From positions 1 through 64,000 of the forward strand of contig JAXHNP010000007.1 in NCBI GenBank assembly GCA_034520365.1: a stretch of 64,000 bases of DNA. Direction: 5' to 3'. Positions 51,832 to 60,406 of the stretch are shown piece by piece. Positions within the stretch are counted from its first letter, which is position 1, and each line of letters begins with the position of its first letter. A model generated the notes under the pieces. It made no database searches and was not told the origin of the DNA. It saw nothing but the letters and a program-made list of their open reading frames with translations. Source of the stretch: Desulfobacterales bacterium. GTDB taxonomy: Bacteria; Desulfobacterota; Desulfobacteria; Desulfobacterales; Desulfosalsimonadaceae. Position numbers and translations under genes: made by a program.

Positions 51832-54297
51832 TGCCGCGGTGCCGGGATTGCCAAAAATACAGTCTATGCCGTCGGTGGTCTGCTCGCTCACTACGTCCAC
51901 AGGGTCGGCAGCAGCCATGGATTCCTTACGGTTGTACCATGCTGACGTACTGTCTGCGTAATTGTAGAATCTCACAAAATAAACAGCCGGTTGCAAATAT
52001 TTGCTTGGATTCCGGTTGTACCGACCGCAATTGTATGCATTCAAATAGTAATTGCAGGTGTAAGAGCCGGATTCATCATACACATAGACATTTCCGCTCA
52101 CCGGCCAAACCTGTTTGCCATCCTTGTAATAGGTACTCCTGCCGGTGATGGCCCCGCCCGGCTGAGATTCAATCGTGTGGTTATATTCGGTAATTTGACC
52201 GACTGTAACGGATATGGGGGAGACGCTGGCTGAGTCATAGTAATAATATTGGGAATAGGGGGTGACCTGAAAATTATAGCTGCCCGCGGGCAATCCCTGA
52301 ATCACATATACGCCGCAATTAATGCTTACGGAGCGTTGATAGCCTGTTGAATTCTCCTCAATTGCCACATTCCCGGAAACAAGGGCTGCGCCCGCCGGCG
52401 TCTTGACCCACCCCTGGATCGTCCCCCCAAAATCCAGTGTTGCGTTGATGTTTTGTACATCGCTGTCCGTTATGGTGATAGTATTTGCCGTATCCTTATC
52501 AGCCTTGTTATTGTACCATTCACTAATGCAGTTTGGCTGCCGGGAATTATAGGCTTCAAAATAAACTTTATAACTTCCTGCACTCACACCGGTAAATTGA
52601 TAGGCGCCGGTTCCATAATCTGAACTGTCATACTTGACAAAATTTCCGGTTGTCGTGTCGAGAAGCCGAACAGGGCAGTAACTAACCGGCACATCATTGG
52701 CGTCATAAACATAGCCGCTGATGGTAAAACCATCGCCCCCGCCTATTTCAGTGGTGAACTGAATGTCTATGCCCGAAGCGTCCGTCCCCGGGGTTACAGA
52801 AACCTCGTCGGCCTCGCCTAAGGACTGCTTGTTAATATAATATATAGGCTCATAGATGCCGGCCCTATCACTGGCTCTTAACCGATAATTGCCGCTTGCC
52901 AGCCCCTGGGCAGCATAGTGGCCGTTGCTGTCTGGATAAGCGTTTAGGACATAACTGCCGTCTGAATCATAAACCGAGACGTAGCAATTGGCATACCCAT
53001 TGCCGGCCAGATCCCGAACCGTCCCGGAAATACTGCCGCCCATATCCAGCGTGGCATTAATGCCGGTGCGGTGCTGCCCTTGAGACACGCTCAACTCGCT
53101 TGCACCGCAATAATGGGAATCATTGTTATACCACTCCTCCATATAGTTCTGATAATTCGAGAACCTCACTTTGTAAGAACCCGGCGCAAGCCGGGTGATG
53201 GTATAGTCTCCCGAGGCATCCGTCCGGGCAGATTCTCGCCTGTCATAATTGTAATAATCATCGGCATCATAGGCATATACCCAAAGGCTTTCAATACCAG
53301 CGCCGGATGAAGCGCTTACCTTTCCGGAGATGCTGCCGGCTTCCGCAAGGGCCGCATTGATACCTGAAGTGGTGGCGCCCGCTGTCACGCTGATGGCGTT
53401 GCTTTCACAGAAATTGGTTTTATTGTCATACCATTCAACTGAATAAGTACCGGCATAATCATAAAACCGCAATTTATAGGTACCTTCTCTGAGCCAGCCT
53501 ATGGAATAGGTGCCGTCGGTGCCGGTATAAACCGACATGATCATTTCCTGGTACTTGTTATAACAATAGACCCTGATGCCGCTAAGTGGTATGCCAGAGG
53601 CATCGCTCACCAAACCGGTGATCAACCCGCCGAGTTCCAGCTGCGCGTCGATCCCGGAAGTGGTATTGCCGCCGGTTACCCCCACGGGATCGGCGAATTT
53701 CATCACTGGCTTGTCATTGTAAAATTCTGAGGCGTGGCTCGGAGAATAGGACTGAAAATAAATTTTATACGTGTCAGGGGCAAGATTTCCGAGGTTATAG
53801 TAGCCTAAGGCCTCGTCCGTGAAAGTAGAGCCAACCGATCGACCATTTGAATCGTAAGCCCTTACCTCAGCATTGAACAATTCTGTCCCGCTTGGTCCGG
53901 AAACATAACCGGATATGGCCCCATGCTCCATTATTCCTTCAGTTTCGGAACTCAAGGCAGGCGGCTGCAGCTTTGATTCCAGAACCACGGGCATCAAGGG
54001 AATAACCGATTGCGTCTCTTGCGTTTCCGGACACAGGTTGGCGGCCTGAATGATTTCACCGCGATACCGGATCTGGTTTTCCACATTCTGGATAAACCTG
54101 GCGGCTATTCCCGAATCTGAAACAACACCGTCCATAGAACCGGTATCGCCCGGACCAAACAGGAAATCCGCAAACACGGCTTCGGAAAGAAACCTGCCCG
54201 GTTTGGATTCAAGGCCAATGCCGAACAGTATATAATCCTCTGTCATGTCTGCAATGGTAACATCATCGGCAAGCAACTCGTTTGCGACCATGGACAC
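51796..54297 (-). CDS. Secreted carboxypeptidase-regulatory-like repeat protein
   Basis: 833 residues from the GTG at 54297. About seven to eight CarboxypepD_reg/SD-B-like domains of about 85 residues, each with I-[ST]-G-x-V, D-x-x-G-x-Y and L-x-x-G-x-Y-K-[VI/L]-x-F (for example GSISGKVSASSGAGIESLWV, YKVRFSNYQNYMEEWYNN). Ends in TAALPGIFLFLLDE, the shared tail. In-frame DNA upstream to 54444 encodes KIIRTGLFFLCFTALGALSS, a convincing signal peptide, but the codon in front is TTA and a TGA precedes it; no ATG, GTG or TTG is available. Either the start codon has mutated or an unusual start is used. Confidence 0.8.
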   Translation of the reverse strand: MSMVANELLADDVTIADMTEDYILFGIGLESKPGRFLSEAVFADFLFGPGDTGSMDGVVSDSGIAARFIQNVENQIRYRGEIIQAANLCPETQETQSVIPLMPVVLESKLQPPALSSETEGIMEHGAISGYVSGPSGTELFNAEVRAYDSNGRSVGSTFTDEALGYYNLGNLAPDTYKIYFQSYSPSHASEFYNDKPVMKFADPVGVTGGNTTSGIDAQLELGGLITGLVSDASGIPLSGIRVYCYNKYQEMIMSVYTGTDGTYSIGWLREGTYKLRFYDYAGTYSVEWYDNKTNFCESNAISVTAGATTSGINAALAEAGSISGKVSASSGAGIESLWVYAYDADDYYNYDRRESARTDASGDYTITRLAPGSYKVRFSNYQNYMEEWYNNDSHYCGASELSVSQGQHRTGINATLDMGGSISGTVRDLAGNGYANCYVSVYDSDGSYVLNAYPDSNGHYAAQGLASGNYRLRASDRAGIYEPIYYINKQSLGEADEVSVTPGTDASGIDIQFTTEIGGGDGFTISGYVYDANDVPVSYCPVRLLDTTTGNFVKYDSSDYGTGAYQFTGVSAGSYKVYFEAYNSRQPNCISEWYNNKADKDTANTITITDSDVQNINATLDFGGTIQGWVKTPAGAALVSGNVAIEENSTGYQRSVSINCGVYVIQGLPAGSYNFQVTPYSQYYYYDSASVSPISVTVGQITEYNHTIESQPGGAITGRSTYYKDGKQVWPVSGNVYVYDESGSYTCNYYLNAYNCGRYNRNPSKYLQPAVYFVRFYNYADSTSAWYNRKESMAAADPVDVVSEQTTDGIDCIFGNPGTAALPGIFLFLLDE

Positions 54298-54785
54298 CGG
54301 ATATCCATCCGCTATGGAGGCCAGATACCAGTCGATAATTTTTGAGTGATCATTATCAGGAGGGGGGCAATTTCCCCAGGTGGAAGATAGGGCGCCAAGA
54401 GCGGTGAAACATAAGAAAAATAGTCCTGTCCGGATGATTTTTAATCAGCGAAAAATCCCGATGGCTGTTTTCTTTCAACTGGACGGGGCAAAATCCTCAC
54501 CCCGTGCAGACAAAAACAAATTAATCCCTGAGAATCGGCAATCTTTTTAAAGTGATATGAGGGTCGCAATGGTGGTAATGGTGGTAATGACAGTAATAAA
54601 CTAAATATAGAGTATCTTTCTGATATGTCAATATTTATATGCCATAAAGGCCTGTCCGGAAATGTTCAACAGCGATGTCCTTGAATGATTAAAATCACAG
54701 ATCAAGGTGGCCTGGATTGGCTATAACAGATAGTACGCGCTTGCCTCTGACGCGGGCTTGCCTCTGACGTATGTATCAACGGCTA
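54298..54785. other. Spacer with lost-start signal peptide
   Basis: 54298-54444 is the in-frame signal-peptide DNA of the preceding gene. 54555-54600 has a short GGTAAT-type microsatellite. Nothing else recognised. Confidence 0.5.
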
Positions 54786-54809
54786 TTATGATGGACGCGC
54801 CATTGGTGC

Positions 54810-55080
54810 GAGGGAAAATGTGGCCAGACTCTTGCCCGCCAAATGCCCATTCAGGGAAATAATGGTGTACTTCGGTCTTGCGTCGGAGTCCACTCTAACC
54901 TGAAATTTCTGACAGCTGAAAAAAGACAGCCCCAAAGCCCGCCCGCGGAAGGATCGGGACGGCACCGCTCTTTTTCCGGAGCCTTTGACGCAGAAGGAAT
55001 TCGTCTGTGAAAAAGGATACTTTTCCTTGTCTGGTTGCATACTCCGCGGCAGACTCGTCTCCGTTATCATTGCTGAAAAA
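54810..55080 (-). pseudogene. Frameshifted duplicate of the prodomain-like gene
   Basis: Minus-strand frames give NDNGDESAAEYATRQGKVSF then, after a frame change near 55000, VPSRSFRGRALGLSFFSCQK, FQVRVDSDARPKYTIISLNG and HLAGKSLATFSL, matching the protein at 47632 at most positions. Breaks off at about 54810 in unrelated sequence. No adjacent protease copy. Confidence 0.75.
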
Positions 55081-55284
55081 CCCGGAGCGAGCTGACCCAT
55101 CAAAAATAATTGTCGCTTGACACAATATATTGTAATTTGCCTGCGCATTGGAATTCCCGCACTCTGTTTGAGAGTGCTGAGCGGTCCTAAAATTCGCATA
55201 GCTGAAGTTTATAGCCGGAATGTGCACTTTTGAAGTCCGCACTATTTTCCTGAAATTCCTGGAAATTATTTGACTTTGAGTTTT

Positions 55285-55432
55285 GGCCACGGCATTGTAA
55301 AAACATAATAAAACCAAATCAATCGTGAGATTGGGACGGAAAGTCACGGGTCTTTTCGGTACTGGTTTTTCCCTTGATTCTGTTCAAAGACAGCCGGGCT
55401 GCCAAAATGTAGTGGTCCGGCTTTTTTTTGTG
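55285..55432 (+). ncRNA. GEMM-like (cyclic dinucleotide) riboswitch with terminator
   Basis: Conserved GEMM-I elements are visible: AAACC, a GTGA-capped helix (AATC-GTGA-GATT), GGGACGGAAAGTCACGGGTC (consensus GGGACGCAAAGCCACGGGUC, two changes), and later AGCCGGGCTGCC. The AGCCGG strand can pair instead with CCGGCT at 55417-55422 followed by eight T, a rho-independent terminator, the usual expression platform. It lies about 120 bp ahead of the S74 fibre gene. The 5' arm is longer than usual, so a degenerate or variant aptamer is possible; ligand (c-di-GMP or cGAMP) cannot be told. Confidence 0.5.
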
Positions 55433-55550
55433 TCAGGGGGCTTGCTCAAATTGATTTCAGGCCCTGCAAACGGTTATTGAACAAGGCCATAATGCGGAAA
55501 ATGGTAAAAGAAACTATAGGGATACACCAAAAGACATGGAGGGGAATCCA

Positions 55551-56972
55551 ATGAGAAAGAAAGCCATAATCTTAATTTTTTGGATGGGGGTATGCATTTC
55601 GTTTGCTGGCCAGGTTTTAGGGGCAACAGAAGAGCCGAGCAAAACGCTTTTCGGCGCTGGCGCAGGAACAAATTTAGAGGGGGATCGGAGCGCCACGTTT
55701 ATAGGCGCTTATGCCGGCTTCAACAACACCACCGGCAACTACAACACCTTTCTCGGGTACGATGCCGGCTTCTACAACACCGAAGGCTACCGAAACACCT
55801 TTCTCGGGAACAATGCCGGCTTCTACAACACCACCGGCTACTCCAACATCTTTCTCGGGGACTCTGCCGGCCTCTTCAACACCGAAGGCTACCAAAACAC
55901 CTTTCTCGGGAACTATGCCGGCTTCTACAACACCACCGGCTACTCCAACATCTTTCTCGGGTACTCTGCCGGCTACAACAACACCACCGGCTACCAAAAC
56001 ACCTTTCTCGGGTACTATGCCGGCCGCTCCAACACCACCGGCAACTACAACACCTTTCTCGGGTACGATGCCGGCTACAACAACACCACCGGCTACAGCA
56101 ACACCTTTCTCGGGTACTATGCCGGCCGCTTCAACACCGAAGGCTACCACAACACCTTTCTCGGGAACTATGCGGGCCACAACAACGCTGAAGGCGCCAG
56201 AAACATCTTTCTCGGGTACTTTGCCGGCTATAACAACACCACCGGCTACCAAAACACCTTTCTCGGGTACTATGCCGGCCGCTTTAACACCACCGGCTAC
56301 TACAACACCTTTCTCGGGAACTTTGCCGGCCTCTACAACACCGAAGGCTCTTCCAATATTTTTATTGGCAATCGTGCAGGTTATAACGAGACCGGCTCAA
56401 ACAAGCTGTATATCGACAACACGGAAACTGCCACCCCCCTGATTTACGGTGAATTCGACAATGACCTGGTCAAGATCCATGGCACCCTGGAAATGGCGGA
56501 AGCTGTAACCCCATCCGACGTCCGGATGAAAAAGAACATCCAGCCCCTCAGCGCCTCTTTAGATAAAGTCTCGATACTTGAAGGGGTGTCTTTTGAATGG
56601 AAAACAGAAGAGTATTCAGAGCGAGGCTTATCCGATGACAAACAGATCGGACTGATCGCCCAAGACGTGGAAAAGGTTCTGCCTGAACTGGTGAAAACCG
56701 GATCAGAGGGCTACAAGTCGGTATCCTATGCCAAGCTAACAGCGGTGTTAGTGGAGGCGGTCAAGGAATTGAATAGCGAGCATATCAAGACCATTGAGGA
56801 ACTTAAGAGTGAGAACGAAGCGCTTAAATCCAAGCTGGAAGGGCAGATGCAAGAGCAGCAAGCCCAGCTAAAAAAGCAACAGGCAATGCTTGAAGAGATT
56901 TTAAAAAACAGGGATTATTCATCATTGTCCAGCAACAGCAGCATCTGTATGGCGGCAGGCGGCGCCCAGTAG
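55551..56972 (+). CDS. Repeat fibre protein with peptidase S74 chaperone domain
   Basis: 473 residues from the ATG at 55551 (GGAGGGGA upstream). Signal peptide to about VLGAT, then thirteen 17-residue repeats with consensus G-x-x-AG-x-x-N-[TN]-[TE]-G-Y-x-N-[TI]-F-L (residues 52-272), a short linker, then the S74 intramolecular chaperone: SDVRMKKNIQPLSASLDKV (Ser-Lys dyad of the self-cleavage site), IGLIAQDVEKVLPELV and YAKLTAVLVEAVKEL, ending in a coiled coil. S74 domains trimerise and release fibre proteins. Probably a surface fibre switched by the riboswitch upstream. The 3' end overlaps the convergent gene by 58 bp. Confidence 0.85.
   Translation: MRKKAIILIFWMGVCISFAGQVLGATEEPSKTLFGAGAGTNLEGDRSATFIGAYAGFNNTTGNYNTFLGYDAGFYNTEGYRNTFLGNNAGFYNTTGYSNIFLGDSAGLFNTEGYQNTFLGNYAGFYNTTGYSNIFLGYSAGYNNTTGYQNTFLGYYAGRSNTTGNYNTFLGYDAGYNNTTGYSNTFLGYYAGRFNTEGYHNTFLGNYAGHNNAEGARNIFLGYFAGYNNTTGYQNTFLGYYAGRFNTTGYYNTFLGNFAGLYNTEGSSNIFIGNRAGYNETGSNKLYIDNTETATPLIYGEFDNDLVKIHGTLEMAEAVTPSDVRMKKNIQPLSASLDKVSILEGVSFEWKTEEYSERGLSDDKQIGLIAQDVEKVLPELVKTGSEGYKSVSYAKLTAVLVEAVKELNSEHIKTIEELKSENEALKSKLEGQMQEQQAQLKKQQAMLEEILKNRDYSSLSSNSSICMAAGGAQ
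55704..56366 (+). repeat. Thirteen 51-bp coding repeats
   Basis: Units of 17 codons in the S74 fibre gene. All are kept in phase; two other reading frames, including an antisense one (55674-56252), stay open through the array simply because 51 is a multiple of three. Copy number is a likely site of variation. Confidence 0.9.
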
Positions 56973-57427
56973 ATAGCCGTAAGGGTGCTGTCCAGAAAAT
57001 CCGGCACGCCATCACCATTGGCATCGTGAAATCCTTCCTGCATATCCGAGACGCCATCGTTATCGGTATCACCGGAGCCCTTTACTCTGTGCTCAACGCC
57101 GCACCCTGTCACAAAGGATATCGTGCTGGTGCTGCTTTTTTGAAAGGTGCTGTTGTTTTCCCAGGTGCCGCACAAGGTGATCTCACCTGATCCGTCAATG
57201 AATACGGCACCTTTATCAAGCGTAAAATGGCGGCAATAATCAATCAAGCCTTGTCCCAGGTTCAGGTTCCCGCCATCTTCAACCGTGAGATCAGTGCAGT
57301 TCATTTTAATTGTCTGGCCGTTTAGCTTAATTGTTCCGCCGGAGCCGATAATAATACCGCTTGCCGATACAGGGAGCGCATAGAGAAAGAAAAACAGGAG
57401 CGTAATTGATAAAACGAGCTTTTTCAT
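56915..57427 (-). CDS. Small secreted protein with EF-hand-like motif and shared tail
   Basis: 170 residues from the ATG at 57427, AGGAGG 7 nt upstream. Signal peptide MKKLVLSITLLFFFLYALPV to SASG. Beta-rich middle (GGTIKLNGQTIKMNCTDLTV, CRHFTLDKGAVFIDGSGEIT), then DTDNDGVSDMQEGFHDANGD with Ca2+-binding thrombospondin-3-like Asp pattern, and the tail APPAAIQMLLLLDNDE. Convergent with the S74 gene, which overlaps its tail codons by 58 bp. Function unknown. Confidence 0.75.
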   Translation of the reverse strand: MKKLVLSITLLFFFLYALPVSASGIIIGSGGTIKLNGQTIKMNCTDLTVEDGGNLNLGQGLIDYCRHFTLDKGAVFIDGSGEITLCGTWENNSTFQKSSTSTISFVTGCGVEHRVKGSGDTDNDGVSDMQEGFHDANGDGVPDFLDSTLTAIYWAPPAAIQMLLLLDNDE

Positions 57428-57583
57428 ATCTTGCCTCCTGGTTATGGGGTTGGCTTTCAAAGATTGGGTATATTTATATTTGTATCATAACGCCCTGCCA
57501 AGTCCAGATTTTTTAATATTACGATTCCGAGATACCTTGCCGATATATTCATCAGCGGAGCCAGCCTGATAAATCAACATTGT

Positions 57584-57699
57584 AAAAAGGCCCTGTCTGC
57601 TATCCAGTTAAAAGGGGAAGCGCAAGATGTGGTGGTGGCCTTAGGAGGGTCAGGGTCCCGGATTACTGTCTTTTCTGTTTGACAGTCCGGAGCGGCGTA
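57584..57699. repeat. 115-bp repeat element, copy 1
   Basis: Starts AAAAAGGCCCTGTCTGCTAT, ends GGAGCGGCGTA. Minus strand folds: CCGGACTGTC / GACAG-TAA-TCCGG around AAACAGAAAA, and GGACCCTG pairs with CAGGGCC followed by TTTTT. It lies about 160 bp upstream of the tail-bearing gene at 56915-57427. Related copies at 60178 and 62886. Confidence 0.8.
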
Positions 57700-57969
57700 T
57701 AGTCCAGTATAACTGAAGTTTTATAGCCGCATGGTGAAAGATCGTTGAATGACGATTGAAAAAAACATTCTCCACTGATCCGGCTTTCACACATACTATT
57801 TTGAAAAAAATCCAGAGCACCATATCTTGTGGCAGCGCAATGCTCTCCGGAAGTGCCGAAAAGCTATTGTATGCTTCAATGGAGTGCTGGGTTTTGAAGA
57901 TGAACACTGTTGCCTAATGTTGATTTTTATTCACAATTCAAGACCCGGTACCGATGTATTTACTTCGCT

Positions 57970-58812
57970 TTACGGCGCCTTGGTGACGGCATTGGATTGG
58001 AGGGTGACCTGTTCTGTGACGGAAAGAAGTCGACCGGTGACGCTGGCGTCGGTCAATACATTGACCTCTGGCCATGCGAAGATATTGCCGAAAAAGCTCG
58101 TCCCCGTCCCGAGGATTGTGGTTCCAGCCGTTCTCCAATAAACATTCTTGGCTTGCGCTCCATTGATAAGGACAATGTCGCCCCCTGGGGCGTCGGTGGT
58201 CAGATTGCCGTCGGTGGTGAAAATAAAGACGGAATCAGGGACGCCCTGAGCATCGAGAGTGAGATCGCCGGTCGTGATGGTGACGTTGGATGCTGTTTTA
58301 TAAACGCCACGGGTCATGGTCAGATTGCCGAGTTCACTGGGGCAGACCTGGGTTGCGGCGTTCGGATTGGGGTCAGCCGCCAGGAAATTATATGCGTTCC
58401 CCAGGTCGGTTCTCGACTGATCGAGAAAGGCGATGGTCGAGGCATACCCTGCAGGGATCAGGGCGGGATCTGTATCATCGTGCGCATAGGACAAACCATT
58501 GGTCAGTTCATCAAATTCGCCTGGGCTGGCCCCGGGGGTGAATCCCGCGTAATAAGAACGCGCCTGGTCGAAAATACCCAAATCTCCATTGACGATGGCA
58601 GAACCGCTCGTGGTGGTGATGGCCTGGGAGGCGAGGATGACGAAACGATCAACTTCACCCAGGGTTGGCGCCAGCGGATTGTTGGGCACTACATTAGGAC
58701 TTCCTATCACATAAAAGTCATCCCCAAGAACGATAGTAGTCGCAGTGCTTACACTAAATGATGTTAAAATAATGGCAATAACAAGACTTATTCTCAGAAG
58801 TATTCTATTCAT
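57970..58812 (-). CDS. Ice-binding family (DUF3494) secreted protein
   Basis: 280 residues. Signal peptide MNRILLRISLVIAIILTSFS to about STATT; then the DUF3494 fold: VILASQAITTTSGSAIVNGD, VYKTASNVTITTGDLTLDAQ, and WRTAGTTILGTGTSFFGNIF, with the closing VTGRLLSVTEQVTLQ. DUF3494 proteins form a beta-solenoid that binds ice in some members and may serve adhesion in others. No shared acidic tail. The plus-strand reading frame over it is a shadow. Confidence 0.85.
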   Translation of the reverse strand: MNRILLRISLVIAIILTSFSVSTATTIVLGDDFYVIGSPNVVPNNPLAPTLGEVDRFVILASQAITTTSGSAIVNGDLGIFDQARSYYAGFTPGASPGEFDELTNGLSYAHDDTDPALIPAGYASTIAFLDQSRTDLGNAYNFLAADPNPNAATQVCPSELGNLTMTRGVYKTASNVTITTGDLTLDAQGVPDSVFIFTTDGNLTTDAPGGDIVLINGAQAKNVYWRTAGTTILGTGTSFFGNIFAWPEVNVLTDASVTGRLLSVTEQVTLQSNAVTKAP

Positions 58813-59155
58813 TTTTTCGTTTCCCCTCTTCCTTTAATTTTAATACTACGTCCAGATTGGTTAAAAAGTGTTTGTTATGTCGAATACATTAAATTTCTGT
58901 TCATTTGATCAGCCCATTCGCCTGGTCTTTATGAGATGCAAGCACTGGGGTGGATCGCAGCTTTACGATCCAACGTACAATAACAAATCCGAGGAGGCAC
59001 ACCAGCAGCTGTTCCCAATCCGCACCCGCGAAAGCTTAAATCCGGCCAGGGCAATGCCCATCCGCAGTATCATGCTGATGAAGGACCAAAATGAGGGATT
59101 TAAGGAGGAAGAATAAGGCATTGCTTTTCATGATTCAACCATCTCAGAAATCGTC
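58813..59155. other. Spacer without a supported gene
   Basis: Holds an 82-codon plus-strand frame (58868-59116) with no recognisable family. No promoter or hairpin stood out. Confidence 0.3.
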
Positions 59156-59364
59156 TTATATGTCAAGTTTTAACAGGCGCTTCATTTTGTGGTAGGTGCG
59201 AGGGTCGATTTTGAATGGTCGGCAGATTATGTTGGATGAATCGATGATGTCCGAAAAATTGTGAAAATCTATGCCGTTTTCACCGATTTTGAATGCACCG
59301 ATCCTGCATGCCTCAATTTCTATTATTGCATCCAGGCATCGGAAAACGGGAGTTGAAAACAGGA
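59156..59364 (-). pseudogene. Unrecognised gene fragment
   Basis: Minus strand frame RCLDAIIEIEACRIGAFKIG, NGIDFHNFSDIIDSSNIICR, PFKIDPRTYHKMKRLLKLDI and TAA, with no start codon before an upstream TGA. The hydrophobic-polar pattern looks protein-coding, but I do not recognise it. It sits beside IS91 debris and may be a gene cut by that element. Confidence 0.4.
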
Positions 59365-59392
59365 ATCATCATACGTCAACTCCGGAATATGC

Positions 59393-59832
59393 TCAGATTT
59401 TTTTGACCGGCGGATCATGGTTACGGATATCCCAGAGGTCCAGATGCACCAGAATTTTCCGGATGGTGTCCGACTCCTCGATAAAGGCGATGGTCTTCAT
59501 AGTTCCCTGACACTTCGGGCACTTTAGCGGGTCCACATGATACACCTTCTGAATCAGCCGGAAATAGCTTTTCCGAATGTCGCAGGATGTCAGAACCGGT
59601 TCCATCAATGTTGGCAACGCATCATCCGCCCCGGATTTCTTTCTCATGCCCCGGGATTTGTTTGAATAGTAACCATAGTACTGGCACATCTGCTCCCCCC
59701 GGTTTGGAATATGGGTGGTCAGTTGCGCCAGCCAGTCCAGCGCGTCAAAGGTTTTGGATGAGTCGTCATTCTTGGACTGATAAATCACCCTAGTCGTCCC
59801 GGATTTTGTATCACGGCGCCAACGGGACGACC
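59393..59832 (-). pseudogene. IS91-family transposase C-terminal remnant
   Basis: SGTTRVIYQSKNDDSSKTFD, THIPNRGEQMCQYYGYYSN, then the zinc-ribbon PLKCPKCQGTMKTIAFIEE are the C-terminus of IS91-type (Y2 HUH) transposases. The catalytic N-terminal half is missing; the native stop appears retained at 59393. IS91 elements move by rolling circle and can carry adjacent genes. Confidence 0.8.
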
Positions 59833-60177
59833 GGTGCCGCCAAAATCGGTAAAAACTACGCGGATTTCCGGAATTTAGCGGGCACCCTCGATTCCACTGC
59901 TACGATCTATCTAACCCCAAAAAACTGCCAACCCATTGCACAATAGTGACTAAAACGACAGTATTCCAAATTTTTTAAGGATGGAGAATATCGATAACAT
60001 CATGCCCTTTTACAACTCGGTAATCGGCACAATATATAGTGGAAGGGATTACGCCATGGACTTTGATTTAATTTAAATCAAGAATTCATAGCATTGCGCG
60101 CATTTTAGGGGTGTTGAAATTCTCAACATGCTTGCCATAATGTTGATCAATAATTTCAATAGGTGAGTGAAGAATGT

Positions 60178-60291
60178 AAAAAGGACCTGTCAGCTATCCT
60201 GTAAAGATGGGGCATACAATATGTGGTAGTGACCTGTGGCGGACCAAGGGCCGGCATTACTGTCTTTTCTGCTTGATAGTGCTCAGCAGGT
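60178..60291. repeat. 115-bp repeat element, copy 3 (diverged)
   Basis: AAAAAGGACCTGTCAGCTAT to about 60291. Conserved with the others: CAGAAAAGACAGTAAT and CACATxTTG on the minus strand and the terminal GGxCCTTTTT. It lies downstream of the LamG gene (60407-62548), with copy 2 upstream in the same orientation. The remaining sequence 59833-60406 shows no gene. Confidence 0.7.
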
Positions 60292-60339
60292 AGGGGAAGT
60301 GTTCATATACCTATTAGCCGTAATGCCAAAAAAATCAGG

Positions 60340-60377
60340 TTTTCAAAAGAAGAGCCCCGGTTGGGAGCCAGGGCTAT
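60340..60377 (-). terminator. Intrinsic terminator of the LamG gene
   Basis: Minus strand: AGCCCTGG-CTCCCAA-CCGGGGCT followed by CTTCTTTT, about 30 bp after the stop at 60407. Confidence 0.75.
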
Positions 60378-60406
60378 ATCTTTATTTAGATTAAGAAAAC
60401 CAATTA

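Noticed and set aside
55580-56442. Long reading frames in other phases over the S74 repeats
   Set aside because: Open only because the 51-bp unit lacks stops in those frames.
57910-58761. 283-codon plus-strand reading frame
   Set aside because: Antisense of the DUF3494 gene, which has a signal peptide and clear family motifs.
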